Shown here one piece after another: positions 1-8,214 of a stretch of 64,000 nt of DNA. Source of the DNA: Salipiger sp. CCB-MM3 (GTDB taxonomy: Bacteria > Pseudomonadota > Alphaproteobacteria > Rhodobacterales > Rhodobacteraceae); assembly GCF_001687105.1 (NCBI RefSeq), contig NZ_CP014595.1, positions 2,140,501-2,204,500 of the forward strand, read 5' to 3'. Numbering within the stretch: position 1 is the stretch's first letter; each line of letters starts with the position of its first letter. A model generated the notes under the pieces. The model worked only from the letters and a program-made list of their open reading frames with translations, searched no databases and had not been told where the DNA came from. The translations under genes and the position numbers were made by a program.

Positions 1-2
1 TG

Positions 3-503
3 CCAGAGATCAGCGGCCTTCCTGTGCACCTGCAATCCCCGCCGGGCGAGCCGGACCCGGAGCTTACGCGCTATCTCGCGCCCTATGGCGATCTGAGTGG
101 CGGCAATAAGTTCGAGGGTCTGTTCGACGTCTCGCGCCCGTGGGAGCTGCTGCGCGGAGGAATCGCGGCGCTGGGTCCGATCCGCCAAACCACGACGCTG
201 CATTTCAATACCGAGTTCGCCACGGGCGGGATCGTCAATATCCCCTTCATCGTGAGCGAAGCCAATGCCACGGCGATGGAGGCCTTCTTCTGGATCATGG
301 AACTGGAAGAACCGATCAACGGCCGGGGCTGGGCGCTGGCTTATATTCAGAACGTGCTGCTCGACTTCTTCCCGCAGTTCGGTGGGCCAGAAGGCGCGCT
401 GATCCGCTGGCCGCATGTCAGCATCAACATCATGTGCCTCGATGAGGCGCCGGCCCGCGAGCCGCTGCACAAACCCGAGGAGCAGGACGCGAGCAACGGC
501 TGA
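3..503 (+). CDS. Conserved hypothetical protein, 5' end outside the window
   Basis: The frame is open from the left edge to a TGA at 501-503, so the visible 166 codons are probably the C-terminal part of a longer gene; a GTG at 24 is an unlikely internal start. The protein is a soluble mix of hydrophobic and acidic stretches, with a segment reading FNTEFATGGIVNIPFIVSE and no signal peptide or membrane span. I do not recognise the family. It lies 127 bp upstream of pyruvate carboxylase on the same strand, but a strong inverted repeat in between suggests a separate transcription unit. Confidence 0.6.
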   Translation, partial: PEISGLPVHLQSPPGEPDPELTRYLAPYGDLSGGNKFEGLFDVSRPWELLRGGIAALGPIRQTTTLHFNTEFATGGIVNIPFIVSEANATAMEAFFWIMELEEPINGRGWALAYIQNVLLDFFPQFGGPEGALIRWPHVSINIMCLDEAPAREPLHKPEEQDASNG

Positions 504-515
504 CATCGGCGGCAT

Positions 516-553
516 TTTGCAAAGTTGGCGCTCACGGGTGCTAACTTTGCATA
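516..553. promoter_or_regulatory. Candidate RamB/ScfR-type operator (inverted AACTTTGCA pair) before pyc
   Basis: TGCAAAGTT at 518-526 and AACTTTGCA at 543-551 form a perfect 9-bp inverted repeat; pairing continues inward to make a stem of about 14 bp with a 6-nt loop. Read on opposite strands, both arms give AACTTTGCA, and 516-523 is the octamer TTTGCAAA. That matches the site type described for RamB and for PccR-like short-chain acyl-CoA regulators. The position 80-110 bp before the pyc start suits an operator. The same hairpin could instead end the upstream transcript, but no T-run follows it. Confidence 0.5.
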
Positions 554-630
554 GTCATCTTGCGCCGCATCGCAGCATGGCGTTCACTCCACGTCACCCG
601 CAGGCATGGCGGTAGTGACGGAGGAAGATA

Positions 631-3600
631 ATGCCAGAGTTCCAGAAGATTCTCATCGCCAACAGGGGCGAGATCGCGATCCGCATCATGCGCGCCGCGA
701 ACGAGATGGGGAAGAAGACGGTCGCCGTCTATGCCGAAGAAGACAAGCTGGGGCTCCACCGTTTCAAGGCCGACGAGGCCTATCGCATCGGTGAGGGGCT
801 GGGCCCCGTGGCGGCCTATCTGTCGATCCCCGAGATCATCCGCGTTGCCAAGGAATCGGGCGCCGACGCGATCCATCCGGGCTATGGCCTGCTGTCCGAG
901 AATCCCGAGTTCGTCGATGCCTGCGTCGAGGCAGGCATCACCTTCATCGGACCCAAGGCGGAAACCATGCGCGCGCTTGGCGACAAGGCCAGCGCCCGCA
1001 AAGTGGCGGTCGAGGCCGGGGTGCCGGTGATTCCCGCGACCGAGGTGCTGGGCGATGATTTTGCCGCGATCACCAAGGAAGCCGAAGAGATCGGCTATCC
1101 GCTGATGCTCAAGGCCAGCTGGGGCGGCGGCGGGCGCGGCATGCGCCCGATCGAGTCGTCGAAGGAACTGAAAGAGAAGGTGCTCGAAGGGCGGCGCGAG
1201 GCCGAGGCGGCCTTTGGCAACGGCGAGGGCTATCTCGAGAAGATGATCATCCGCGCCCGCCACGTCGAGGTGCAGATCCTCGGCGACAAGCAGGGCAACA
1301 TCTATCACCTCTACGAGCGTGACTGCTCGGTGCAGCGCCGCAACCAGAAGGTCGTGGAGCGCGCACCCGCGCCCTATCTGTCCGAGGCGCAGCGCGAAGA
1401 GCTTTGCGAACTGGGCCGCAAGATCTGCGCTCATGTGAACTATGAATGCGCGGGCACCGTCGAGTTCCTGATGGATATGGACAGCGGCAAGTTTTACTTC
1501 ATCGAGGTGAACCCGCGCGTGCAGGTCGAGCACACCGTCACCGAAGAAGTGACTGGCATCGACATCGTGCAGGCGCAGATCATGATCGCCGAGGGCAAGA
1601 GCCTTGCAGAGGCCACCGGCAAGGCCAGCCAATACGACGTGCGCCTCACCGGCCACGCGCTGCAGACGCGGATCACCACCGAGGATCCGACCAACAACTT
1701 CATCCCCGACTATGGCCGCATCACCGCCTACCGCTCGGCCACCGGCATGGGCATCCGCCTCGATGGCGGCACGGCTTATGCGGGCGGGGTGATCACCCGC
1801 TATTACGACTCGCTGCTGGTGAAGGTGACCGCCAAGGCGCCGACGCCCGAGAAGGCCATCGCCCGCATGGACCGCGCCCTGCGCGAGTTCCGTATTCGCG
1901 GCGTGAGCACGAACATCGACTTCGTGATCAACCTGCTCAAGCACCCGGTGTTCCTGAACAACCAGTACACCACGAAGTTCATCGACACGACGCCCGAGCT
2001 TTTCGATTTCAAGAAGCGCCGGGACCGCGGCACCAAAGTGCTGACCTATCTCGCCGACATCACCGTCAACGGTCACCCCGAGGTGCAGGGACGTCCTAAG
2101 CCGCATGCCGAGCTGAAGCCCGCGCGCGCGCCCGAACTGCGCGCCGAAACGCCGCCGCCGGGCACCCGCACGCTGCTGGAAGAGAAGGGCGCGCAGGCCG
2201 TGGCCGACTGGATGGCGGCGCAGAAGCAGCTGCTGATCACCGACACCACCATGCGCGACGGCCACCAGTCGCTGCTGGCGACCCGGATGCGCTCGCTCGA
2301 CATGATCAAGGTGGCGCCGGCCTATGCGGCGAACCTCTCGAATCTCTTCTCGGTGGAGTGCTGGGGCGGCGCGACCTTCGATGTGGCCTACCGTTTCTTG
2401 CAGGAATGCCCGTGGCAGCGGTTGCGCGACATCCGCGCCAAGATGCCCAACGTCATGACGCAGATGCTGCTGCGCGCCTCCAACGGCGTGGGCTACACCA
2501 ACTACCCCGACAATGTGGTGCAAAGCTTCGTCGCGCAGGCGGCGGAGTCGGGCGTCGATGTGTTCCGCGTCTTCGACTCGCTGAACTGGGTCGAGAACAT
2601 GCGCGTCGCCATGGATGCGGTGATCGACAGCGGCAAGATCTGCGAGGGCACGGTGTGCTACACCGGCGATATCCTCGATCCTGCGCGTGCCAAATATGAC
2701 CTCAAGTACTACGTGGCGATGGGCAAGCAGTTGAAAGAGGCCGGGGCGCATGTGCTGGGTCTCAAGGACATGGCGGGCCTGCTGAAACCCTCGGCGGCTG
2801 GTGCGCTGATCACCGCGCTGAAAGAAGAGGTCGGCCTGCCGATCCACTTCCACACCCATGACACGTCGGGTGCTGCCATCGCCACCATCATGGAGGCGAG
2901 CCGGGCCGGGGTCGACGCGGTGGATGCGGCGATGGATGCGCTCTCGGGCAACACCTCGCAGCCCACGCTCGGCTCTATCGTCGAGGCGCTGCGCCACACC
3001 GAGCGTGACACCGGGCTCGACGTGGACGTGATCCGCGAGGTCTCGAACTACTGGGAGGCGGTGCGCGGCCAATATGCGGCCTTCGAGAGCAGCATGCAGG
3101 CGCCCGCCTCCGAGGTCTATCTGCACGAGATGCCGGGCGGGCAGTTCACCAACCTCAAGGCGCAGGCGCGCTCGCTGGGGTTGGAAGAGCGCTGGCATGA
3201 GGTCGCCAAGACCTATGCCGACGTGAACATGATGTTCGGCGATATCGTGAAGGTGACGCCGTCGTCGAAAGTGGTGGGCGACATGGCGCTGATGATGGTG
3301 AGCCAAGGGCTGACCCGCGCGCAGGTCGAGGACCCCAAGAGCGACGTCAGCTTCCCCGACTCGGTGATCGACATGATGCGCGGCAATCTCGGCCAGCCGC
3401 CGGGCGGCTTCCCCGAAGGCATTCTCAAAAAGGTGCTGAAGGGCGAGAAACCCAACACCGAGCGCCCGGGCAAGCATCTGCCGCCCGCCGATTTCGCCAA
3501 GCTGCGCGCCGAGCTGCAGGAGAAATTCCCCGATGTCGAATTCGACGACGAGGATTTCAACGGCTACCTGATGTACCCCAAGGTCTTCACCGATTACATC

Positions 3601-4077
3601 GCGCGGCACGAGGAATACGGCCCGGTGCGCACCCTGCCGACGCTGGCCTATTTCTACGGCATGGAGCCGGGTGCCGAGATCACCGCCGAGATCGACCCCG
3701 GCAAGACGCTGGAGATCCGCCTGATCACCGTCGGCGAGACGCAAGATGACGGCGAGGTGCGGGTGTTCTTCGAACTCAACGGTCAGCCGCGCGCGGTGCG
3801 CGTGCCCGACCGCAAGGCCAAGGCCGCGAGCGGTGCTAAGCCTAAGGCCGAGTTGGGCAACGCCAACCACATCGGCGCGCCGATGCCGGGCGTTGTCGCC
3901 TCGATCGCGGTGCAGGCGGGCGCCTCGGTCAAGGAGGGCGATCTGCTGCTGACCATCGAGGCGATGAAGATGGAGACCGGGCTGCACGCCGAGCGCGATG
4001 CGGTGATCAAGGCGGTGCATGTGACGCCCGGCAGCCAGATCGACGCCAAGGACCTTCTGATCGAGCTGGAAGAGTAA
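631..4077 (+). CDS. pyc: Pyruvate carboxylase
   Basis: Biotin enzyme carboxylating pyruvate to oxaloacetate (anaplerosis). The 1148-residue length is that of a single-chain PYC. Order: biotin carboxylase N-domain (about 1-120), ATP-grasp with a GGGGRGM loop near 165-171, BC C-domain to about 460, carboxyltransferase TIM barrel starting TDTTMRDGHQS near 537 with GLKDMAG around 710-716 (K712 is the expected carbamylated metal lysine), a PYC/OADA linker, and a C-terminal biotinyl domain with AMKM, biotin on K1113. The ATG at 631 follows GGAGGA at 620-625. Transcribed alone; a hairpin follows the stop. Confidence 0.98.
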   Translation: MPEFQKILIANRGEIAIRIMRAANEMGKKTVAVYAEEDKLGLHRFKADEAYRIGEGLGPVAAYLSIPEIIRVAKESGADAIHPGYGLLSENPEFVDACVEAGITFIGPKAETMRALGDKASARKVAVEAGVPVIPATEVLGDDFAAITKEAEEIGYPLMLKASWGGGGRGMRPIESSKELKEKVLEGRREAEAAFGNGEGYLEKMIIRARHVEVQILGDKQGNIYHLYERDCSVQRRNQKVVERAPAPYLSEAQREELCELGRKICAHVNYECAGTVEFLMDMDSGKFYFIEVNPRVQVEHTVTEEVTGIDIVQAQIMIAEGKSLAEATGKASQYDVRLTGHALQTRITTEDPTNNFIPDYGRITAYRSATGMGIRLDGGTAYAGGVITRYYDSLLVKVTAKAPTPEKAIARMDRALREFRIRGVSTNIDFVINLLKHPVFLNNQYTTKFIDTTPELFDFKKRRDRGTKVLTYLADITVNGHPEVQGRPKPHAELKPARAPELRAETPPPGTRTLLEEKGAQAVADWMAAQKQLLITDTTMRDGHQSLLATRMRSLDMIKVAPAYAANLSNLFSVECWGGATFDVAYRFLQECPWQRLRDIRAKMPNVMTQMLLRASNGVGYTNYPDNVVQSFVAQAAESGVDVFRVFDSLNWVENMRVAMDAVIDSGKICEGTVCYTGDILDPARAKYDLKYYVAMGKQLKEAGAHVLGLKDMAGLLKPSAAGALITALKEEVGLPIHFHTHDTSGAAIATIMEASRAGVDAVDAAMDALSGNTSQPTLGSIVEALRHTERDTGLDVDVIREVSNYWEAVRGQYAAFESSMQAPASEVYLHEMPGGQFTNLKAQARSLGLEERWHEVAKTYADVNMMFGDIVKVTPSSKVVGDMALMMVSQGLTRAQVEDPKSDVSFPDSVIDMMRGNLGQPPGGFPEGILKKVLKGEKPNTERPGKHLPPADFAKLRAELQEKFPDVEFDDEDFNGYLMYPKVFTDYIARHEEYGPVRTLPTLAYFYGMEPGAEITAEIDPGKTLEIRLITVGETQDDGEVRVFFELNGQPRAVRVPDRKAKAASGAKPKAELGNANHIGAPMPGVVASIAVQAGASVKEGDLLLTIEAMKMETGLHAERDAVIKAVHVTPGSQIDAKDLLIELEE

Positions 4078-4106
4078 GGCGCGCGCCGCAGAGCGTTGGA
4101 CGCAAC

Positions 4107-4142
4107 GAAGCGCGGGGCAGGGGTGACCTGAGCCCGCGCTTC
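4107..4142 (+). terminator. Hairpin terminator after pyc
   Basis: GAAGCGCGGG at 4107-4116 pairs perfectly with CCCGCGCTTC at 4133-4142 around a 16-nt loop. Only a weak T-rich stretch (TACTTTG) follows. It lies 30 bp after the pyc stop and 40 bp before the end of the convergent exoD-like gene, so it may serve both directions. Confidence 0.55.
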
Positions 4143-4182
4143 TACTTTGCGCCTACACCGCGTCCGGTTACATCGCCCGTGT

Positions 4183-4761
4183 TTACATTGCCCAAGCCGC
4201 GCCCGCCCAGAGCGCCGGGCCGAGCAGAGCGAAGGCCAGGATGATCAGCAGCCCGTCGCGCAAGGTCAGGCCAAGCCCGAACAGCAGCACCGGCACGGCG
4301 ACGAGGAACGGCAGGCCGGGCACGAAGCCGAGGCCGATCACCGCTGCGCCTGCGAAGATCAGCAGAACGGCGATGACGCGCGAGATGGTGCCGCTGGCCG
4401 CCCATGTCATGCGCGAGCCAAGATAGCGGCGAAGGCTCCGGGCCTTCGGCCAAGCTCTCTTGATGCTGGCGGTGAACTTGTCCGCAGGGAACTCGATGCT
4501 GGCGATCTTCGAAGGCAGCCAGACCCCGGATTTGCCGCGCATCATCTGCGCGCCGCAGAGGATGAACAAAAGGCCGATCAGCGCGGGCACGCCGGGGATC
4601 ATTCCGATCGGCAGCATGAGGAAGGCCGCCAGCACGATGAGCAGTGGCCCAAAGCCCCGCGATTCCAACGTGCGCACCACCTCTTGCACCTCGATGCAGC
4701 CGTCGCTGTCTCCGAGTTCCGAGAGGTCGTGCATAATTCCTTCAAGCGGCCGGTCGGTCAT
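4183..4761 (-). CDS. ExoD family membrane protein
   Basis: 192-residue ExoD-type protein. An acidic N-terminus is followed by GFGPLLIVLAAFLMLPIG and GVPALIGLLFILCGAQMM, a cytoplasmic stretch, then two or three more hydrophobic segments ending in AFALLGPALWAGAAW. ExoD was named from rhizobial exopolysaccharide mutants; its biochemical role is unknown. ATG 4761 is preferred over an in-frame GTG at 4773 because GGGGAA sits just upstream of it. It follows the carbamoylase gene on the same strand, but a hairpin lies between them. Confidence 0.85.
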   Translation of the reverse strand: MTDRPLEGIMHDLSELGDSDGCIEVQEVVRTLESRGFGPLLIVLAAFLMLPIGMIPGVPALIGLLFILCGAQMMRGKSGVWLPSKIASIEFPADKFTASIKRAWPKARSLRRYLGSRMTWAASGTISRVIAVLLIFAGAAVIGLGFVPGLPFLVAVPVLLFGLGLTLRDGLLIILAFALLGPALWAGAAWAM

Positions 4762-4837
4762 ATCGTTCCCCACTAATGTGTAGGGATAAGCGCCTCAGGG
4801 GTGCTTCGGTTCCAGACCGTTTGGCTGCGGTGGTGGT

Positions 4838-4861
4838 CCGGGCGCCTGTCAGCGCGCCCGG
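4838..4861 (-). terminator. Hairpin downstream of the carbamoylase gene
   Basis: CCGGGCGC at 4838-4845 and GCGCCCGG at 4854-4861 form a perfect 8-bp stem with an 8-nt loop directly after the stop of the nitrilase-family gene. No T-run follows, so this may be a transcript-end stabiliser rather than an intrinsic terminator. Confidence 0.4.
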
Positions 4862-4869
4862 GGATGGGC

Positions 4870-5799
4870 TTATTCAGCCGCCTTGCGCTTCGCCTTGGGC
4901 GCGGTGATCGGCAGGTAGTCCTGCGGCTCGCGGTGCTCTTCGAAGTTGAAGACATTTGCGCGGATCTCGGCGCAGCGGTCGAGATCGACCTCTGCCGTGA
5001 TCACCTCGTCGCCGGAGGTGCTGGCCTTGGCGACGATCTCGCCAGTGGGAGCGACGATGATGCTGCCGCCGATCAGCACAGAGCCTTCCTCCAGCCCGGC
5101 CTTGGCCACCGCCACGCCCCATGTGCCGTTCTGGTAGCAGCCTGCCATCACCGACAGTTCGTTGTGGAAATACTGCAGGTGATCATGCTCGGGCGCGGGC
5201 GCAAAGTGGATCGGGGTGTTGTAGCCAAGGCAGACCAGTTCGGCCCCGCCAAGGCCCAGCACGCGCCACGTCTCGGGCCAGCGGCGGTCGTTGCAGATGC
5301 ACATGCCCATCTTGCCACCGAGCATGTCGAACACCGGCCAGCCCAGATCGCCCTTTTCGAAATAGCGCTTCTCGAGGTGCTGGAAGGGGCGCCACTCCTC
5401 GTTCTCCCAATGGCCGGGAAGGTGGATCTTGCGGTATTTGCCCGCAATCTCGCCATCGGGGCCGACGAGGATCGCGGTGTTGTAATGGTGTCCGTCCGGC
5501 GTCAGCTCGGCATAGCCGAGGTGAAAACCGATCTGCAGGTCCTTGGCGAGGGCGAAGAGCGGCGCGGTGGCCTCATTCGGCATCTCGGTCTCGAACCACT
5601 GATCCAGCTCGGGGCCCGCCTCGATGAACCAGCGCGGAAAGAAGGTGGTGAGCGCAAGTTCGGGGAAGACCACGAGGGAGGCACCGCGGGCCTTGGCCTC
5701 CTTCATCATCGCGCAAAGGCGGGCCACGGCAGAACTGCGCGGCTCATCCTTGGCGATGGGGCCAAGCTGGGCAGCGGCGACGGTGAACTTGCGGCTCAT
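4870..5799 (-). CDS. Nitrilase-family hydrolase, N-carbamoyl-amino-acid hydrolase-like
   Basis: 309-residue carbon-nitrogen hydrolase. The catalytic triad is visible: E47 in VVFPELAL, K124 in KYRKIHLPGH and C169 in CICNDRRWPE. The CNDRRWPE block and overall length fit N-carbamoyl-D-amino-acid amidohydrolases, which split a ureido group to amine, CO2 and ammonia. It lies 15 bp after the diaminopropionate ammonia-lyase gene on the same strand, so the two are probably cotranscribed; this suggests a carbamoylated diaminopropionate or similar ureido acid as substrate. Family is firm, exact substrate is inferred. Confidence 0.88.
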   Translation of the reverse strand: MSRKFTVAAAQLGPIAKDEPRSSAVARLCAMMKEAKARGASLVVFPELALTTFFPRWFIEAGPELDQWFETEMPNEATAPLFALAKDLQIGFHLGYAELTPDGHHYNTAILVGPDGEIAGKYRKIHLPGHWENEEWRPFQHLEKRYFEKGDLGWPVFDMLGGKMGMCICNDRRWPETWRVLGLGGAELVCLGYNTPIHFAPAPEHDHLQYFHNELSVMAGCYQNGTWGVAVAKAGLEEGSVLIGGSIIVAPTGEIVAKASTSGDEVITAEVDLDRCAEIRANVFNFEEHREPQDYLPITAPKAKRKAAE

Positions 5800-5814
5800 G
5801 GGGTCGGTCCTTTT

Positions 5815-7044
5815 CTAGAGGCGTATCTGGGAGGCCGGGGCGCCGATGAGCTGCTCATAGAGCTCTGGGTCGGTGTCGCCCTCGGTGCCGAAGGTGAGAA
5901 TGCGGGAGGTGGCGTCGAGGCCGAGCAACTGGCGCGCCTCGGGGTCTTCCATGGCAAGGCGCAGCCCGGCGATGCCCGCGACGGCCGACTCGCCCGCGAC
6001 CAGCGCAGGATCGCCGCCCTCGGGGTAGGCGAGGCGGCGCATGGCGGCGATGGCCGCGGCATCGGTAAGCGCGATCACCGCGTCGCCGTGGTCTTGCAGG
6101 ATCTCCCACGCCAGCGCCGAGACCTCACCGCAGGCGAGCCCCGCCATCAGCGTATCGAGATCGCCATGCACCGCCGTGCGCGCGCCGGTGCGGTAGGAGG
6201 CTAGGAAGCACGCCGCCTGATCGGGATCGCAGAGCACGATCTTCGGCCTGTCCGCGCCGTAGCGGCGCACTGCCTGCGCGGTGACTGCCGCCGCCATGCC
6301 TCCAACGCCGGTTTGCAAAAAGATGTGGGTGGGCGGCTCGGGCAGGGCGTCCAGCGCCTCGGCGGCCATGATCTCATAGCCCTGCATCACGTCGCGCGGC
6401 ACGTCCATATAGCCGGGATACGAGGTGTCGGAGACCACGAACCAGCCTTCCGCGCTCGCCACCTCCTGCGCCTCGCGCACCGAGTCGTCGTAATTGCCCG
6501 GCGTGCGGCGGACCTCGGCGCCAAAGGCCTCGATGGCGGTCTTGCGGCCCTCGGAGACGGTGGCGTGGATGAAGATCACGCAGTTGCAACCAAAGCTCTG
6601 CGCCCCCCAGGCGACCGAGCGGCCATGGTTGCCGTCGGTGGCGCAACAGACGGTGATCTGCGCCGCCTCGGGGATCGCGCGGGCGGTGATCTCGTCCATA
6701 CTCACATCGCGGCCCAGCCGTGCCGACAGTTCCTTCTGCAGCAGCCGCGCCACCGCATAGGCCCCGCCAAGCGCCTTGAAGCTGCCGAGCCCGAAGCGGG
6801 TGCTTTCGTCCTTGTAGTGCAGCGCGGCAACGCCGATCTCAGCGGCGAGCGCGGGAAGGGCAACCAGCGGCGTCTCGGCGTAGCCGGGCCAAGCGCGGAT
6901 GGTGCCCGCAGCGGTGGCAAAGCCTACGTCGCTGAGGATGGCATTCTGCGCTTCGGTCCACTGGGTGCCGGGGGCGGCCTGTGCGTTCAGGGCGAGCGTG
7001 AAGGCCTCTTCCGTGCCTGCGTTGCGGGTGATCTCCTCGGCCAT
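5815..7044 (-). CDS. Diaminopropionate ammonia-lyase
   Basis: PLP fold-type II lyase converting 2,3-diaminopropionate to pyruvate and two ammonia. 409 residues from ATG 7044, which has GGAAGGA upstream; an extra 29 codons are open beyond it but carry no protein-like sequence. Diagnostic block: KDESTRFGLGSFKALGGAY with PLP lysine K90. D137 (ATDGNHGR) and D206 (SDTSYPGY) align with the two E. coli aspartates that deprotonate the D- and L-isomers. Glycine-rich TGVGGMAAA binds phosphate. First gene of an apparent two-gene operon with the carbamoylase. A TTTGCAAA octamer lies upstream at 7093-7100. Confidence 0.93.
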   Translation of the reverse strand: MAEEITRNAGTEEAFTLALNAQAAPGTQWTEAQNAILSDVGFATAAGTIRAWPGYAETPLVALPALAAEIGVAALHYKDESTRFGLGSFKALGGAYAVARLLQKELSARLGRDVSMDEITARAIPEAAQITVCCATDGNHGRSVAWGAQSFGCNCVIFIHATVSEGRKTAIEAFGAEVRRTPGNYDDSVREAQEVASAEGWFVVSDTSYPGYMDVPRDVMQGYEIMAAEALDALPEPPTHIFLQTGVGGMAAAVTAQAVRRYGADRPKIVLCDPDQAACFLASYRTGARTAVHGDLDTLMAGLACGEVSALAWEILQDHGDAVIALTDAAAIAAMRRLAYPEGGDPALVAGESAVAGIAGLRLAMEDPEARQLLGLDATSRILTFGTEGDTDPELYEQLIGAPASQIRL

Positions 7045-7194
7045 GGTGTCCTTCCAATTGATCTGCGTTACTGAAGTAGAAAGTTCGGACTTTTGCAAAG
7101 GCCCGCATGCGGGCAGCGCGCCGCCGCGCAAGCCTGTGCTGAATAATCGGGCAGCTCAAGCGATGTGTTCAGGCCCTGCGTGTGCGCCGCCGCG

Positions 7195-8085
7195 TCAGGC
7201 TGCGATTTCGCGCAAGAGCCAGTCGCGGAACGCCTGCACGCTTTCGCTGTCGGCGCTGCGTTCGGGCTGGATCAGCGCGTAGCTCTCGCCGGTGTCGAAG
7301 CGACGCTGCGCGGCGAGGGCAAGCTGCCCGCTGGCAAGGGCCGGGCGGGCGATGATCTGCGGCACGATGCCGACGCCAAGCCCCGCCATCGCGGCATCGA
7401 GGATCATGTCGAAATGGTCAAAGCGGGCGCCGCGCAGGATGCGCCGCGCGTCGGTGTCGCTGCCGCGGAACCAGTCGAGCCAGAGCGTCGGGCGCGTGGA
7501 TTGCTGCAGCAGCGGCAGGTCGAGCAGTTCCGCGTCCGAAAGCTCGGCGCGCCCCGCAAGCAGGGCAGGGGCGGCGACAACCACCATCTCTTCGCGCGCC
7601 ACCGTCTCGGCGCTGGTGCCGGGGGTTTCATGCTGGCTGCGCATAAGCGCAAGGTCAAAGGGATCGCGGCTGAACTCCACCGGCTGCAGCCGGGCAGAGA
7701 GATCGAGGGTGATTCCGGGGGCGACTTCGGCAAAGCTCGGCAGGCGCGGGATCAGCCATGTGCGGGCAAAGCTTGGCAGCACCGCAAGGCGCAGCACGGC
7801 GGATTGCCCCCCGAACGCCATGACCCCCATGGCGGCGCCGTCAAGCTCGCCCAGCACCTTCTCGGCCTGCAGCAAAAAGGCCTGCCCCGCTGGCGAAAGC
7901 ACCAGCCTCTGGCGAACGCGCAGGAAAAGCGCGACGCCGAGCCGGTCCTCGAGCGCCGCAAGCGAGCGCGAGATCGCGCTCTGCGTAAGGTTCAGACTGT
8001 CGGCGGCCATCGTGGTGGTGCCGCGCCGGGCGCAGGCGACAAAGGCCTCCAGCTCGCCGACGCTGGGCATATAGGGTTTGCGCAT
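7195..8085 (-). CDS. LysR-family regulator of glutarate degradation (GcdR-like)
   Basis: 296-residue LysR-type regulator. The N-terminal winged helix-turn-helix is clear (TTMAADSLNLTQSAISRSL, residues about 20-40), followed by a periplasmic-binding-like effector domain. ATG 8085 is preceded by AGAGGAG. It is divergent from gcdH with a 129-bp shared intergenic region carrying a 19-bp near-perfect palindrome, the usual geometry of a LysR activator and its target. In Pseudomonas the same arrangement gives GcdR, activator of gcdH and its CoA transferase. Effector assignment is by context. Confidence 0.88.
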   Translation of the reverse strand: MRKPYMPSVGELEAFVACARRGTTTMAADSLNLTQSAISRSLAALEDRLGVALFLRVRQRLVLSPAGQAFLLQAEKVLGELDGAAMGVMAFGGQSAVLRLAVLPSFARTWLIPRLPSFAEVAPGITLDLSARLQPVEFSRDPFDLALMRSQHETPGTSAETVAREEMVVVAAPALLAGRAELSDAELLDLPLLQQSTRPTLWLDWFRGSDTDARRILRGARFDHFDMILDAAMAGLGVGIVPQIIARPALASGQLALAAQRRFDTGESYALIQPERSADSESVQAFRDWLLREIAA

Positions 8086-8118
8086 CCGGGACTCCTCTGG
8101 ATGCGCAGATTATGATTT

Positions 8119-8137
8119 TTGATCATGACATGAGCAA
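8119..8137. promoter_or_regulatory. 19-bp palindrome between gcdR-like and gcdH, candidate LysR operator
   Basis: TTGATCATG-A-CATGAGCAA pairs at 8 of 9 positions around a central A. It is the only strong dyad in the 129-bp divergent region, 33 bp from the regulator start and 77 bp from the gcdH start, where an autoregulatory activator site is expected. Confidence 0.55.
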
Positions 8138-8214
8138 TTCAAATCGTTTCCCAGCGGCCCGCCCCGGCGCTAGTCTGCGCGCCAAACGCATGATCCCTCC
8201 GGAGGAGCCTTCCG

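Noticed and set aside
541..4020. Very long open frame (1159 codons) on the minus strand across pyc
   Set aside because: It is the antisense of an unmistakable pyruvate carboxylase; His/Arg/Leu-rich translation reflects high-GC third positions of the real gene.
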